Shown: piece after piece, positions 1 to 7,659 of the stretch
Numbering within the stretch: the first letter of the stretch is position 1
Layout: every line of letters starts with the position of its first letter
NCBI RefSeq assembly: GCF_039539345.1
Contig: NZ_BAABCY010000035.1
Location: 62,001 to 126,000 of the forward strand
Direction: 5' to 3'
Source: Snuella lapsa
GTDB taxonomy: Bacteria > Bacteroidota > Bacteroidia > Flavobacteriales > Flavobacteriaceae
DNA length: 64,000 nt
Position numbers and translations under genes: made by a program
Notes under the pieces: generated by a model
The model's input: only the letters and a program-made list of their open reading frames with translations
What the model was told of the DNA's origin: nothing
Databases searched by the model: none

Positions 1-277
1 TGTAGTTGTTCTTGTGGGTCGCAAAATTTAGTTCAGGACGAAAAAATAAATTATTAAATGCAATATTTAAAAATGCGCCGAATTGTGTTCCTAATTCTTT
101 ATTGGGAGAAAAGGTTTCATCTGGCTTACCAATTTGAATAGATCCTCCTCTGGAATTTATATCTCCAATGTTGTAATAATTAAAGCCTCCTTTTATGCCA
201 AAAGCATATTCCTGTGCGTTAGCATAAAGACAAATAAGTAAGTAGAGCGCTAGAAGTAGGTGCTTTTTCATTTTCAT
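1..277 (-). CDS. Outer-membrane beta-barrel protein, N-terminal part (truncated by window edge)
   Basis: Only the first 92 codons are present and the reading frame is still open at base 1. The protein starts with a signal peptide (MKMKKHLLLALYLLICLYANAQ) followed by an EYAFGIKGGFNYYNIGD segment. The pattern of alternating residues (GIKGG, GAFLNIAF, LFFRPELNF) is typical of the small porin-like beta-barrel proteins (PorT/OmpW-like outer-membrane families) common in Bacteroidota. It would sit in the outer membrane; its ligand is unknown. An in-frame second ATG lies at base 271. A possible promoter box TACATTTA lies at 299-306 on the minus strand. The family is inferred from composition only, because most of the barrel is outside the window. 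Confidence 0.6.
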   Translation of the reverse strand, partial: MKMKKHLLLALYLLICLYANAQEYAFGIKGGFNYYNIGDINSRGGSIQIGKPDETFSPNKELGTQFGAFLNIAFNNLFFRPELNFATHKNNY

Positions 278-420
278 TACATATAGATTTGTGTCTTTTA
301 AATGTATGAATATGAATTGCTTATAGTGTAATTTTATCGTTGAGAATAGGGCTTTTTTCGATTAGTTTCATTTTATGGGTACATTTATTCGCGTTTTTTA
401 ACAAAATGAAACCAAGACGA

Positions 421-461
421 TTAAAATAATCATTAAGCACTCAGAAAAATGATTATTTTGA
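421..461. repeat. Long inverted repeat, possible terminator or operator
   Basis: Arms AAAATAATCATT (423-434) and AATGATTATTTT (448-459) are exact reverse complements around a 13-nt loop, and a T-G and a T-A pair extend the stem outward by 2 bp. It lies downstream of the hydrolase gene (minus strand) and upstream of the outer-membrane gene. It could end the hydrolase transcript or bind a regulator. The stem is almost all A/T and there is no clean T run. Confidence 0.45.
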
Positions 462-557
462 CCGTTTAACGTTGCGGTGGTCATTGAAAATTAACAAAAA
501 AGACATGAGCAACAAAGCTTAAAGTTGATTGATTTGTCCACTTTTTAGATATTAAAA

Positions 558-1481
558 TTAGTTTATAAAGTCCGTAATAGCTTCAATAAGTTTAGGGGAT
601 AACATCCTAAACGATTCATTGTAGGATTTTGAGTTTTCCAAATCATCACCCTCAATAGGAACCAAAACATGATTCATTTTGTCGATGATCACTAAGGAAG
701 CATTGTTGGATGCTTCATTAAGAATAGTTGCTTCTTCTGCTGGTACTTGTAAATCTTTGGTGCCGTTAATAATTAAAATAGGAAGCTGTAAATTTTTAAT
801 TTCTTCCTTAGGATCATATTTCATCCAATTGGCCATAAAACCTTGAATGTCTTTATTGAATATAGATGCTAAGGCAACAGGGTAATCTTCAGTGGTTTTT
901 CCCTCACTTAAGGTTTGAAAAACCTTTTTGGCATCTTCAGTAAACATTGGAGCTGTCTTTTCCAATTGTTCTATAATTACTTTATCAATACTTTGTCCAG
1001 CACCAGCAATCGATATAAAACCGTCGGCTCTGTTTTTAGCAGCTAGCATTCCCACTAAACTACCTTGACTATGACCGACTATGTATATTTTATTGAATTG
1101 TTTTGTAGATTTAAAATAGTCAATTACAGAAACAGCATCCGTAACAAAATCATCAAACACGATATTTTTATCAATAATACCTTGTCTTATTTGCTTAACA
1201 ACGCGTTTATCGTATCTAAAAGTTGCAATATTGTTATTCGAAATGCTTTCGGCTAATTTTTTAAGTGCATTATTTTTTAGTAGGTTTTGATTGCCATTTC
1301 TATCGGTAGGGCCAGAACCACCAATTATTATAGCTAGATTGGGCTTTTCTATACCAGAAGGTAGTATAAGAGTACCGTCTATAAACCTATTTATAGATAG
1401 GTTCTGCTCAGAGGCTTGTTTTTCTTGTGCATTGAGTAATTGAAGGCTTGTAAATAAGAATAAAAGCAATTTAAGTTTCAT
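558..1481 (-). CDS. Secreted alpha/beta hydrolase (serine hydrolase, S33-like)
   Basis: This is a 307-residue protein with a signal peptide (residues 1-18, ending LLNAQ), so it is probably periplasmic. The oxyanion-hole segment IIIGGSGPTDRNGN lies at residues 51-64. The nucleophile elbow GHSQG is at 136-140 (Ser138). A candidate acid residue is in INGTKDLQVP, and the catalytic histidine is in MNHVLVP near the C terminus. This arrangement is the BAAT/acyl-CoA thioesterase or S33 aminopeptidase-like hydrolase fold, often annotated as alpha/beta hydrolase with an esterase-type role. The substrate cannot be deduced. The gene stands alone, with 280 bp of non-coding DNA downstream and 428 bp upstream. 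Confidence 0.8.
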   Translation of the reverse strand: MKLKLLLFLFTSLQLLNAQEKQASEQNLSINRFIDGTLILPSGIEKPNLAIIIGGSGPTDRNGNQNLLKNNALKKLAESISNNNIATFRYDKRVVKQIRQGIIDKNIVFDDFVTDAVSVIDYFKSTKQFNKIYIVGHSQGSLVGMLAAKNRADGFISIAGAGQSIDKVIIEQLEKTAPMFTEDAKKVFQTLSEGKTTEDYPVALASIFNKDIQGFMANWMKYDPKEEIKNLQLPILIINGTKDLQVPAEEATILNEASNNASLVIIDKMNHVLVPIEGDDLENSKSYNESFRMLSPKLIEAITDFIN

Positions 1482-1588
1482 TTGTTTCTAGATTTTAAAC
1501 AATACAATAATATAATATAAGTAGCTTAAAATTTAATAAATGAGACTAATTTTCTATTAGTGGTAGCCAATTTTGTTTTTCTTAGTTC

Positions 1589-1654
1589 GTGTATTTCATC
1601 GATAATTTTAAATATTTCAACCTTAAATGTTAAAAAAATGTGTATTTCATCGAT
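1589..1654. repeat. 15-bp direct repeat pair
   Basis: GTGTATTTCATCGAT occurs at 1589-1603 and again at 1640-1654, 51 bp apart start to start (about five helical turns). Both copies lie in the long non-coding stretch upstream of the -7 box at 1693. The spacing suits a regulator that binds two sites on one DNA face, but this is inference. Confidence 0.5.
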
Positions 1655-1692
1655 TTTATATGTTTTTTGTCGTCATGTTTGTTTTATAATTA

Positions 1693-1700
1693 TATCTTTG
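1693..1700 (+). promoter_or_regulatory. Candidate promoter (-7 box TATCTTTG)
   Basis: The box is an exact match to the Bacteroidota -7 consensus TAnnTTTG. A TTTG at 1666-1669 lies 23 bp upstream, which is at the long end of known spacing. No reading frame of any length starts downstream before the terminator at 1818-1844. Confidence 0.4.
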
Positions 1701-1703
1701 ACG

Positions 1704-1844
1704 TGTACTAAATAACATACTTTTTAGTTCAATGGATTAATTAATTAATATTTGCATTATGTTGTTGATGTAGAGACCCTAAATCTAACTTCGTAATAAA
1801 AAGCAAATTAAAGAAAGCCGAGTTTGAGGGAACTCGGTTTTTTT
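1704..1844 (+). ncRNA. Candidate small RNA or terminated leader
   Basis: Between the -7 box at 1693-1700 and the terminator at 1818-1844 lies about 140 nt with no usable ORF; the only ATGs are followed within four codons by stops. The layout is that of an independent small RNA. Because the dipeptidase gene begins 66 nt beyond the terminator on the same strand, it could instead be an attenuated 5' leader. I recognise no known RNA family in it. Confidence 0.35.
1818..1844 (+). terminator. Intrinsic terminator
   Basis: Stem CCGAGTT / AACTCGG with loop TGAGGG, followed directly by seven T residues. It lies between protein genes and is not at the end of any coding region on the plus strand, which is the main reason to suspect a small transcript upstream. 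Confidence 0.8.
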
Positions 1845-1854
1845 GTTGCCTATT

Positions 1855-1884
1855 TTTGAGCGAAAATAAATTTATATACCTTAG
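1855..1884 (+). promoter_or_regulatory. Candidate promoter for the dipeptidase gene
   Basis: TTTG at 1855-1858 is followed after 18 bp by TACCTTAG at 1877-1884, one mismatch from TAnnTTTG. Transcription would start about 20-40 nt before either candidate ATG of the downstream gene. Confidence 0.35.
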
Positions 1885-1909
1885 CTTATCATTTAGTTTA
1901 TATGGCTAA

Positions 1910-2593
1910 ATGTTTAAGATTAAACGAATGAAAGTTTTTTTGAAATATCTTATTTTGTTCTACTCGGTAATTGCATTTGGACAATTACCTGAAGGGTTTG
2001 TATACGTTCAGGATGTAATTCCAAATATAAAAGTGGAATTGCGTTACCATACTTCAAATAACTTTGTGGGTAGGCCAATAGAAGGCTACCAATCAAATAA
2101 GCTCATATTGACTGAGGCAGCTGCTTTGGCATTGAAGCAAGTTCAGGATGAATTGGAAAAACAAAACTTATGTTTATATGTGTTTGATGGTTATAGGCCG
2201 CAGCAGGCAGTTAATCATTTTATAGAATGGGCAAAAGCACTAAGCGATACAATAAATAAACAACGCTTTTATCCAAATGTAAAGAAGCGCTATTTGTTTA
2301 AAGAAGAATATATAGCAACACGTTCGGGACATAGCAAGGGCAGTACTGTTGATTTAACTATTTTAGATGGCGCTACCAATAAGCTCTTGGATATGGGCAG
2401 TCCATATGACTTTTTTGGTAAAGAATCATGGGTTGATTATCAGGGGCTTACTGGAGCTCAAAGGAGTAATAGGCAACTTTTGCAAACCATTATGCTTAAA
2501 TATGGATTTAGAAATTACCATAAAGAATGGTGGCATTTTACGTTACGAGGAGAGCCTTATCCAAAAACGTATTTTGATTTTCCTATAGAGTAA
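1910..2593 (+). CDS. D-alanyl-D-alanine dipeptidase-like protein (VanX/DdpX, peptidase M15D)
   Basis: This is a zinc D,D-dipeptidase of the M15D family, which cleaves D-Ala-D-Ala or related cell-wall dipeptides. The family hallmarks are visible (numbered from the first ATG): the YRP arginine at 96, the zinc ligands in SGHSKGSTVD (His141, Asp148), and EWWH with Glu206 and His209. A signal peptide-like segment MKVFLKYLILFYSVIAFGQ begins at the second ATG (base 1928), and this is an equally good, perhaps better, start. Export to the periplasm suggests peptidoglycan turnover or use of muropeptide fragments; there is no vanHA or regulator nearby, so a vancomycin-resistance role is unlikely. It is preceded by a terminator at 1818-1844 and a possible promoter of its own. 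Confidence 0.88.
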   Translation: MFKIKRMKVFLKYLILFYSVIAFGQLPEGFVYVQDVIPNIKVELRYHTSNNFVGRPIEGYQSNKLILTEAAALALKQVQDELEKQNLCLYVFDGYRPQQAVNHFIEWAKALSDTINKQRFYPNVKKRYLFKEEYIATRSGHSKGSTVDLTILDGATNKLLDMGSPYDFFGKESWVDYQGLTGAQRSNRQLLQTIMLKYGFRNYHKEWWHFTLRGEPYPKTYFDFPIE

Positions 2594-2640
2594 AAACAGC
2601 TCTGATTTCTTAAAACAATGCTTTTAGCTTGACTATTAAT

Positions 2641-3882
2641 TTAATACCATCGTTTCTTTTTCTTTTTTGAAGCGACACTTTTTCTGCCTTTTTTGTGTTT
2701 ACTACCCGTTTTTTTAGATTTATGAATTGCTGGTTTTGCTTTTGGATCTAAAGGGTAAGGATGATTTTCTTCAATAGGGATTTGTGCATTGATGAGTTGT
2801 TCTATGCTTTTTACGTAAGTTTTTTCGTCTGCAGAACAAAATGAGTATGATAAACCAGTATTATTGGCTCTGCCAGTCCTACCAATACGATGTACGTATG
2901 TTTCGGGTATGTTAGGTAAATCGAAGTTAATAACAGCATCTAATTCGTTTATGTCTATTCCGCGAGCAGCAACATCGGTGGCAATTAATATATTTACATG
3001 GCCATTTTTAAATTCGTTTAAAGCATTTTGTCTAGCAGTTTGCGATTTGTCTCCGTGGATGCTATCCGCTTTATAACCATTTTTAAGAAGTGTTTTTTCA
3101 AGTTTATCTACGCCAAACTTTGTGCGCCTAAAAATAAGGATGCTGCCTTTTATGTTGTTTCTTAGTAAATGTAAGCAAAGCTCTATTTTGTTCCGTTTTG
3201 GGACATAATATAGTAATTGGCTTATATTTTTAGAGGCTGAAGCGCTGGGGTTAATTTCAATACGTTCTGGAGAGTTTAAGATGTTATTTGCTAATTGCTC
3301 TACTTTATAGGGTATGGTTGCAGAGAAAAGTAGTGTTTGTTTGCCGTTGGGGCATAGACGTTCAATTTTTTTAACATCATCTATAAAGCCCATATCTAGC
3401 ATTAAGTCGGCTTCGTCGAGTACAAGGGTTTCGATATAATCTAAATTTATGATGTCCTGTTTGTGCAAATCTAGTAGTCGTCCAGGGGTAGCAATTAAAA
3501 TATCGACACCCTTTTTTAATATGTCCTTTTGTGGTTCAATTGAAGTGCCTCCAAAAACAACAGTCGTTCTTAAATTGGTATATGTGCCATATTTATTAAA
3601 GTCTTCATTTATTTGAACGGCTAGCTCACGAGTTGGGCTAACAACTAAAGTTCTTATTTTTTTTCCTCTTTTTAAAGCATCTTGTTTGTCAAAAAGTAAT
3701 TGTAGAATGGGTAGGGCAAAGGCGGCCGTTTTACCGGTTCCTGTTTGAGCGGAAACAATTAAATCCTTTTTTTTTAGAATTAGTGGGATCGCTTTATTTT
3801 GAACTAGCGTAGGATCGTTATAGCCAATCTCGGCAACAGCCTTTAAGATAGGCTTATTTAGTAGTAAGTCTTTAAATGACAT
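2641..3882 (-). CDS. DEAD-box RNA helicase (RhlE-like)
   Basis: This is a 413-residue ATP-dependent RNA helicase. Motifs in order are the Q motif region (residues 8-28), Walker A AQTGTGKT (45-52), PTRELA (83-88), TPGR (132-135), DEAD (156-159), SAT (187-189) and the C-terminal HRIGRTGR arginine-finger motif near 332. The last 40 residues are highly basic (runs of K and S ending KKKKKRWY), as in RhlE-type helicases that help ribosome assembly and RNA decay. The assignment to RhlE rather than another DEAD subgroup rests on size and the basic tail only. A perfect -7 box (TATCTTTG) lies 11 nt upstream of the ATG, so it is probably transcribed alone. Confidence 0.93.
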   Translation of the reverse strand: MSFKDLLLNKPILKAVAEIGYNDPTLVQNKAIPLILKKKDLIVSAQTGTGKTAAFALPILQLLFDKQDALKRGKKIRTLVVSPTRELAVQINEDFNKYGTYTNLRTTVVFGGTSIEPQKDILKKGVDILIATPGRLLDLHKQDIINLDYIETLVLDEADLMLDMGFIDDVKKIERLCPNGKQTLLFSATIPYKVEQLANNILNSPERIEINPSASASKNISQLLYYVPKRNKIELCLHLLRNNIKGSILIFRRTKFGVDKLEKTLLKNGYKADSIHGDKSQTARQNALNEFKNGHVNILIATDVAARGIDINELDAVINFDLPNIPETYVHRIGRTGRANNTGLSYSFCSADEKTYVKSIEQLINAQIPIEENHPYPLDPKAKPAIHKSKKTGSKHKKGRKSVASKKKKKRWY

Positions 3883-3893
3883 TCTTTTTTTGA

Positions 3894-3901
3894 CAAAGAT
3901 A
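3894..3901 (-). promoter_or_regulatory. Candidate promoter for the DEAD-box helicase gene
   Basis: The minus strand reads TATCTTTG, an exact TAnnTTTG -7 box, 11 nt before the start codon at 3882. No clear -33 element is visible. Confidence 0.45.
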
Positions 3902-3907
3902 GTTTAT

Positions 3908-4288
3908 TTAGGCTAGTACTTTACTTAATTTAATGGCATTCCAAGTATGGTCAATACGAAGTAACTTTATAGGTTTGAGTCTGTAGTCTCCCAAGAAATC
4001 CCAATCAAATTCCAAATGAAGTTTAGAGAGCTCGCTAATTGATGTAATTTTTGGGTAAAATACCCATACTATTGCACTGTCCAATAATCTAGGAAATAAG
4101 GTGAGCATTTGGTTTATAAATTCTTCCTTAGTATTTACAAAAACCAGTGCGCAATTAACACACGAAGTGGTTACTAAAGATTCGAAGTAATTTATACCAT
4201 CAAAAGAATCGTTAAAAGCTTCCGGTTTGTTTAAAATATAAACATCATCGTTGTCTTCTAATTCTAATTTTATAGTTAGTAAGCTCAT
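3908..4288 (-). CDS. DUF3052-like small protein
   Basis: This is a 126-residue soluble protein of unknown function. The layout resembles DUF3052: an N-terminal segment like vYILNKPEAF, a central hydrophobic strand CALVFVNTKEE, the strand AIVWVFYPK, and an ending RIDHTWNAIKLSKV that matches the family's V-D-x-T-W-x-x-x-K-F-V finish. I assign it by remembered similarity, not by search. The frame also opens at a TTG at 4303, but that overlaps a promoter-like TATCTTTA, so the ATG at 4288 is preferred. The gene ends 25 bp upstream of the helicase start on the same strand and is divergent from the SprT-like gene. Confidence 0.6.
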   Translation of the reverse strand: MSLLTIKLELEDNDDVYILNKPEAFNDSFDGINYFESLVTTSCVNCALVFVNTKEEFINQMLTLFPRLLDSAIVWVFYPKITSISELSKLHLEFDWDFLGDYRLKPIKLLRIDHTWNAIKLSKVLA

Positions 4289-4292
4289 AAAA

Positions 4293-4300
4293 TAAAGATA
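4293..4300 (-). promoter_or_regulatory. Promoter-like box 4 nt before a start codon
   Basis: Minus strand TATCTTTA followed by TTTT and ATG (4288). If this is the -7 element, transcription starts at or next to the start codon. See the leaderless-mRNA finding. Confidence 0.4.
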
Positions 4301-4357
4301 CAAAAAAAACGTATTGTTAAAAAGTAAGGAAAGTTGTTTTATAACTTAAATTGCCTA

Positions 4358-4386
4358 TTGTTCTTAAAACAATTAGTTTATTTTTG
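4358..4386 (+). promoter_or_regulatory. Promoter-like TTG-N18-TATTTTTG, 5 nt before a start codon
   Basis: TTG at 4358-4360 and a perfect TATTTTTG at 4379-4386, separated by 18 bp, with the ATG at 4392. The -33/-7 pair is complete, which makes it one of the better candidates for leaderless initiation. Confidence 0.45.
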
Positions 4387-4391
4387 TAGAA

Positions 4392-4985
4392 ATGAAGAAT
4401 TTGCTTAACGACTATTTGCCGAAATTGGCATTGCCAAAAGTTTTAAAACTTTTAGAAAATGAGCAATTAACTGTTAAAATAAAGGCAGAACGTAAAACAC
4501 GCCACGGAGATTATAAGCGTTTGTCTAACGGTAAACATCAAATTACAGTTAATTCGAATTTAAATGAATATCGGTTTTTGATAACGCTTATTCATGAAAT
4601 TGCCCATTTTGAAGCATATGAAAATCACGGGCATTTTATTAAGCCACATGGAATTGAATGGAAACGGTGTTTTCAACATTTAATGTTGCCTTTTTTGAAC
4701 CCAGACATATTCCCAATACAATTGCTTCCGCTTTTAGCGAATCATTTTAAAAACCCAAAAGCATCTAGTGATACAGATGTTCGTTTAGCACTGGCCTTAA
4801 AACAGTTTGACGAACCCAACGATAAGGCCTATGTTTTTGAGGTGCCTTTAGGTAGTGTTTTTAAAATATATAATGGCAGATTGTTTAAAAAAGGACACAA
4901 GCGTGTAAAACGTTATGAATGTGTAGAGGTTAATACAGGTAGGTTATACCTTTTTAATCCCAATGTGGAAGTTGAAATGATATAA
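4392..4985 (+). CDS. SprT-like zinc metalloprotease domain protein
   Basis: This is a 197-residue protein with the SprT/Spartan-type zinc site HEIAH at residues 68-72 and a third probable ligand, His86, in the KPHGIEWKR segment, the usual SprT-like arrangement. The C-terminal part has a KRYECVEVNTGRLYLF stretch, where SprT proteins often carry a zinc ribbon; here the paired cysteines are lost, with only one Cys left. The cellular role of bacterial SprT-like proteins is not established. There is no signal peptide, so it is cytoplasmic. The next gene (mannose-1-phosphate guanylyltransferase) begins 23 bp downstream on the same strand and is probably co-transcribed. Confidence 0.8.
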   Translation: MKNLLNDYLPKLALPKVLKLLENEQLTVKIKAERKTRHGDYKRLSNGKHQITVNSNLNEYRFLITLIHEIAHFEAYENHGHFIKPHGIEWKRCFQHLMLPFLNPDIFPIQLLPLLANHFKNPKASSDTDVRLALALKQFDEPNDKAYVFEVPLGSVFKIYNGRLFKKGHKRVKRYECVEVNTGRLYLFNPNVEVEMI

Positions 4986-5008
4986 AAATGGTAGAAGATA
5001 AATAAGAA

Positions 5009-6088
5009 ATGAATAAAGACTATTATGCCATATTAATGGCAGGCGGTATTGGAACAAGGTTTTGGCCGGTTAGTACTAAAGAATTTCCTAAACAGTTTCA
5101 CGATATGTTGGGGACGGGGGAGACACTTATCCAAAGAACATTTTGCCGGTTGTCTAAAATAGTTCCCAAGGAGCATATTTTTATTTTAACTAACGAAAAC
5201 TATAGCGATTTGGTTTGCAAGCAGTTACCTGAGGTCACAAAAAGTCAATTGGTTTTAGAACCAGCCATGAGAAATACTGCTCCGTGTATTTTATATGCAT
5301 CGTTAAAAATTCAAAAAGAAAACCCTAATGCTTTAATGGTTGTGGCACCTAGTGACCATTGGATTGAAAATGAACAGGCATTCATTACGAACGTTCAACA
5401 AGCTTTCGATTTTTGTTCAGCTAATGATGTCTTGATGACTTTAGGAATTCATCCTACATTTCCTAATACAGGATATGGTTATATTGAATATGATAAAGCA
5501 ACGAAAGAAACCATAAAACCTGTTAGTCAGTTTAGAGAAAAACCAGATTATGAAACAGCTAAAAGTTTTATCGATCAAGGAAATTTCTTGTGGAATGCGG
5601 GTATCTTTATGTGGAGTGTGAAATCTATTGTAAAGGCTTTTCAAGATAATCAACCAGAACTATATGCCTTATTTGTAAGAGGAACAGAAGTGTATAATAC
5701 GGACATGGAAGCTGAGTTTATAAATGAAAACTATGGTAAATCCGAAAATATTTCGATCGATTATGCTGTTATGGAAAAATCGGATAATGTTTATGTTATT
5801 ACTGCTGAATTTGATTGGAATGATCTAGGAACCTGGGGTAGTCTATATGATAAACTTCCAAAGGACGGACATAATAATGCCATATTAAATGCCAGATCCT
5901 TAGCCGAAAATGCAGAGGGTAATATTGTTAGGACTAATAAAGATAAACTCGTTGTTGTTGATGGATTGAACGATTATATTATTGTTGATAAAGAAGATGT
6001 ATTGCTTATTTATCCAAAAAATAAAGAACAGGATATTAAACAGATACTTCAAAGAGTAAAAAAAAAGTATGGAGATGATAGTTTGTAA
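5009..6088 (+). CDS. manC: Mannose-1-phosphate guanylyltransferase
   Basis: This 359-residue enzyme makes GDP-mannose from mannose-1-phosphate and GTP, the precursor for mannose, fucose and related sugars in surface glycans and for the O-glycans that Bacteroidota add to exported proteins. The nucleotidyltransferase signature LMAGGIGTRFWP is at residues 9-20, followed by FPKQF (26-30). Typical later motifs are EPAMRNTAPC, APSDHWI, FREKP and FLWNAGIFMW. It is the single-domain type without a fused phosphomannose isomerase half. It follows the SprT-like gene by 23 bp. Confidence 0.92.
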   Translation: MNKDYYAILMAGGIGTRFWPVSTKEFPKQFHDMLGTGETLIQRTFCRLSKIVPKEHIFILTNENYSDLVCKQLPEVTKSQLVLEPAMRNTAPCILYASLKIQKENPNALMVVAPSDHWIENEQAFITNVQQAFDFCSANDVLMTLGIHPTFPNTGYGYIEYDKATKETIKPVSQFREKPDYETAKSFIDQGNFLWNAGIFMWSVKSIVKAFQDNQPELYALFVRGTEVYNTDMEAEFINENYGKSENISIDYAVMEKSDNVYVITAEFDWNDLGTWGSLYDKLPKDGHNNAILNARSLAENAEGNIVRTNKDKLVVVDGLNDYIIVDKEDVLLIYPKNKEQDIKQILQRVKKKYGDDSL

Positions 6089-6167
6089 GATTTAGATATG
6101 TAATAATGTAATTGTAAGTCTTTTACCTACTAGCTTTACAGATTAGGAATTTAAAACAATATTGTTG

Positions 6168-6175
6168 TATCTTTA
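6168..6175 (+). promoter_or_regulatory. Candidate promoter for the DUF389 gene
   Basis: TATCTTTA, one base from TAnnTTTG, 23 nt before the ATG at 6199. No convincing -33 element. Confidence 0.3.
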
Positions 6176-6198
6176 AAATGCGAGTATATCATTAATCT

Positions 6199-7659
6199 AT
6201 GGAAGAAAATAAATTCAATTTTTCAGAAGAGGAGTTAAAGAAGGAACAGACCATCGAAACTTCTAAAGAAACAATAAAAGAAGAGGCAAAAGGGCTTTTT
6301 CAAAGTATAAGGAACTTCTTAAATGAATTGCTTGATTTTAGGGACGATACAGACAGGGAAGCAACGATTCAAGCTATTAAAAATGATATCCCGTTTAAAG
6401 GAGCTACTGCATGGATTTTAATTTGTTCCATATTTGTTGCTTCTATAGGATTAAATGCTAATTCTACGGCAGTTGTAATTGGAGCGATGTTAATTTCTCC
6501 CCTAATGGGGCCTATTTTAGGTGTAGGGCTGTCTATTGCAATAAATGATATCGATACCCTTAAAAAATCATTGATAAACTTAGCTACAATGATTGCTTTG
6601 AGTTTATTGACGGCTTTTTTGTTTTTTTGGTTCTTTCCATTGAGTGATGTTACTTCCGAACTTTTGGGCAGGGTGAAACCAGACATACGTGATGTTTTAA
6701 TCGCATTCTTTGGAGGTTTGGCTCTTATTATAGCGCGAACCAAAAAGGGAACGATTGCATCCGTTATTTTTGGAGTTGCTATTGCTACAGCTTTAATGCC
6801 CCCACTATGTACTGCTGGTTATGGGTTGGCCAAAGGAAACTTGGAGTACTTTTCTGGAGCCATGTATTTATTTACTATCAATACAATTTTTATAGCTATG
6901 GCTACTATTATTGTATTAAAAGTGTTGCGTTTCCCTATGCTTAAATATGTTAACTCTAAAAAGCGTCGGCGCTTGGCAAGGTTAGCTACTTTATTGGCAA
7001 TTGTTGTTATGATCCCAGCTATCTGGACATTTTTAAATGTTTTAAATGAGAGTAATTTTAATAGAGATGCCAGTAGTTTTGTAAGTAATGAACTTAAGTC
7101 TTTGCCCCATGCAGATTATTTAAAGAGAAATGCTAGTTATAAATACGATAGAAAAGGGAGCTCTGTAATCGAGCTTAATACGTTTGGCTTAGAAGAAATA
7201 CCTGAGTCTACTATAGCTATATTACAGGATAGAATGAAAGATTATAGTGCTTTAGGTGATTGTAAGTTGGTGATTAATCAAAATCGATCTAAGTTAAATA
7301 ACTTTAGGTATATGGAAGAACTACGCACACGTGATTCTTTAGATTTGCTGTCGCAGACACAAAAAATAAACTTTTTAGAAAACAAGGTAAAGCAATTAAC
7401 AAAATTAGAGAAAAACTATATAGCATTCGATCAGTTGGCAAAAGAGGTAGAGATTAATTACGAAACTATCGAACAGATATCTTATGCCAATGTAATAAAC
7501 TCAAATTTTAAAAAAATGGATACCCTATCTGTTTTTTCAATTAAATGGGTCGATTCTTTATCTAACGAATCCATTAGAAAAAAGGACGTAGAAAAGTTAG
7601 AGAAGTGGCTAAGGTTAAAACTGGATTTAGATACCTTGGTCGTGAAACGTGTTAATTAA
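6199..7659 (+). CDS. DUF389 family inner-membrane protein
   Basis: This is a 486-residue membrane protein. After a soluble N-terminal segment (1-60) there are about six hydrophobic helices, from GATAWILICSIFVASIGLNA onward to about residue 280. The conserved DUF389 (TIGR00341) motifs VVIGAMLISPLMGPILG and ATALMPPLCTAGYGLA are present. The C-terminal 200 residues are soluble and rich in K and E, probably helical or coiled-coil. The function of the family is unknown. The stop codon directly abuts the stop of the convergent mlaF-like gene at 7660, with no room for a separate terminator. Confidence 0.88.
   Translation: MEENKFNFSEEELKKEQTIETSKETIKEEAKGLFQSIRNFLNELLDFRDDTDREATIQAIKNDIPFKGATAWILICSIFVASIGLNANSTAVVIGAMLISPLMGPILGVGLSIAINDIDTLKKSLINLATMIALSLLTAFLFFWFFPLSDVTSELLGRVKPDIRDVLIAFFGGLALIIARTKKGTIASVIFGVAIATALMPPLCTAGYGLAKGNLEYFSGAMYLFTINTIFIAMATIIVLKVLRFPMLKYVNSKKRRRLARLATLLAIVVMIPAIWTFLNVLNESNFNRDASSFVSNELKSLPHADYLKRNASYKYDRKGSSVIELNTFGLEEIPESTIAILQDRMKDYSALGDCKLVINQNRSKLNNFRYMEELRTRDSLDLLSQTQKINFLENKVKQLTKLEKNYIAFDQLAKEVEINYETIEQISYANVINSNFKKMDTLSVFSIKWVDSLSNESIRKKDVEKLEKWLRLKLDLDTLVVKRVN

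Noticed and set aside
1910..2593. Vancomycin-resistance gene (vanX)
   Set aside because: The active-site motifs match, but no vanH, vanA or two-component regulator is near, and chromosomal D-Ala-D-Ala dipeptidase homologues are common in Gram-negative bacteria.
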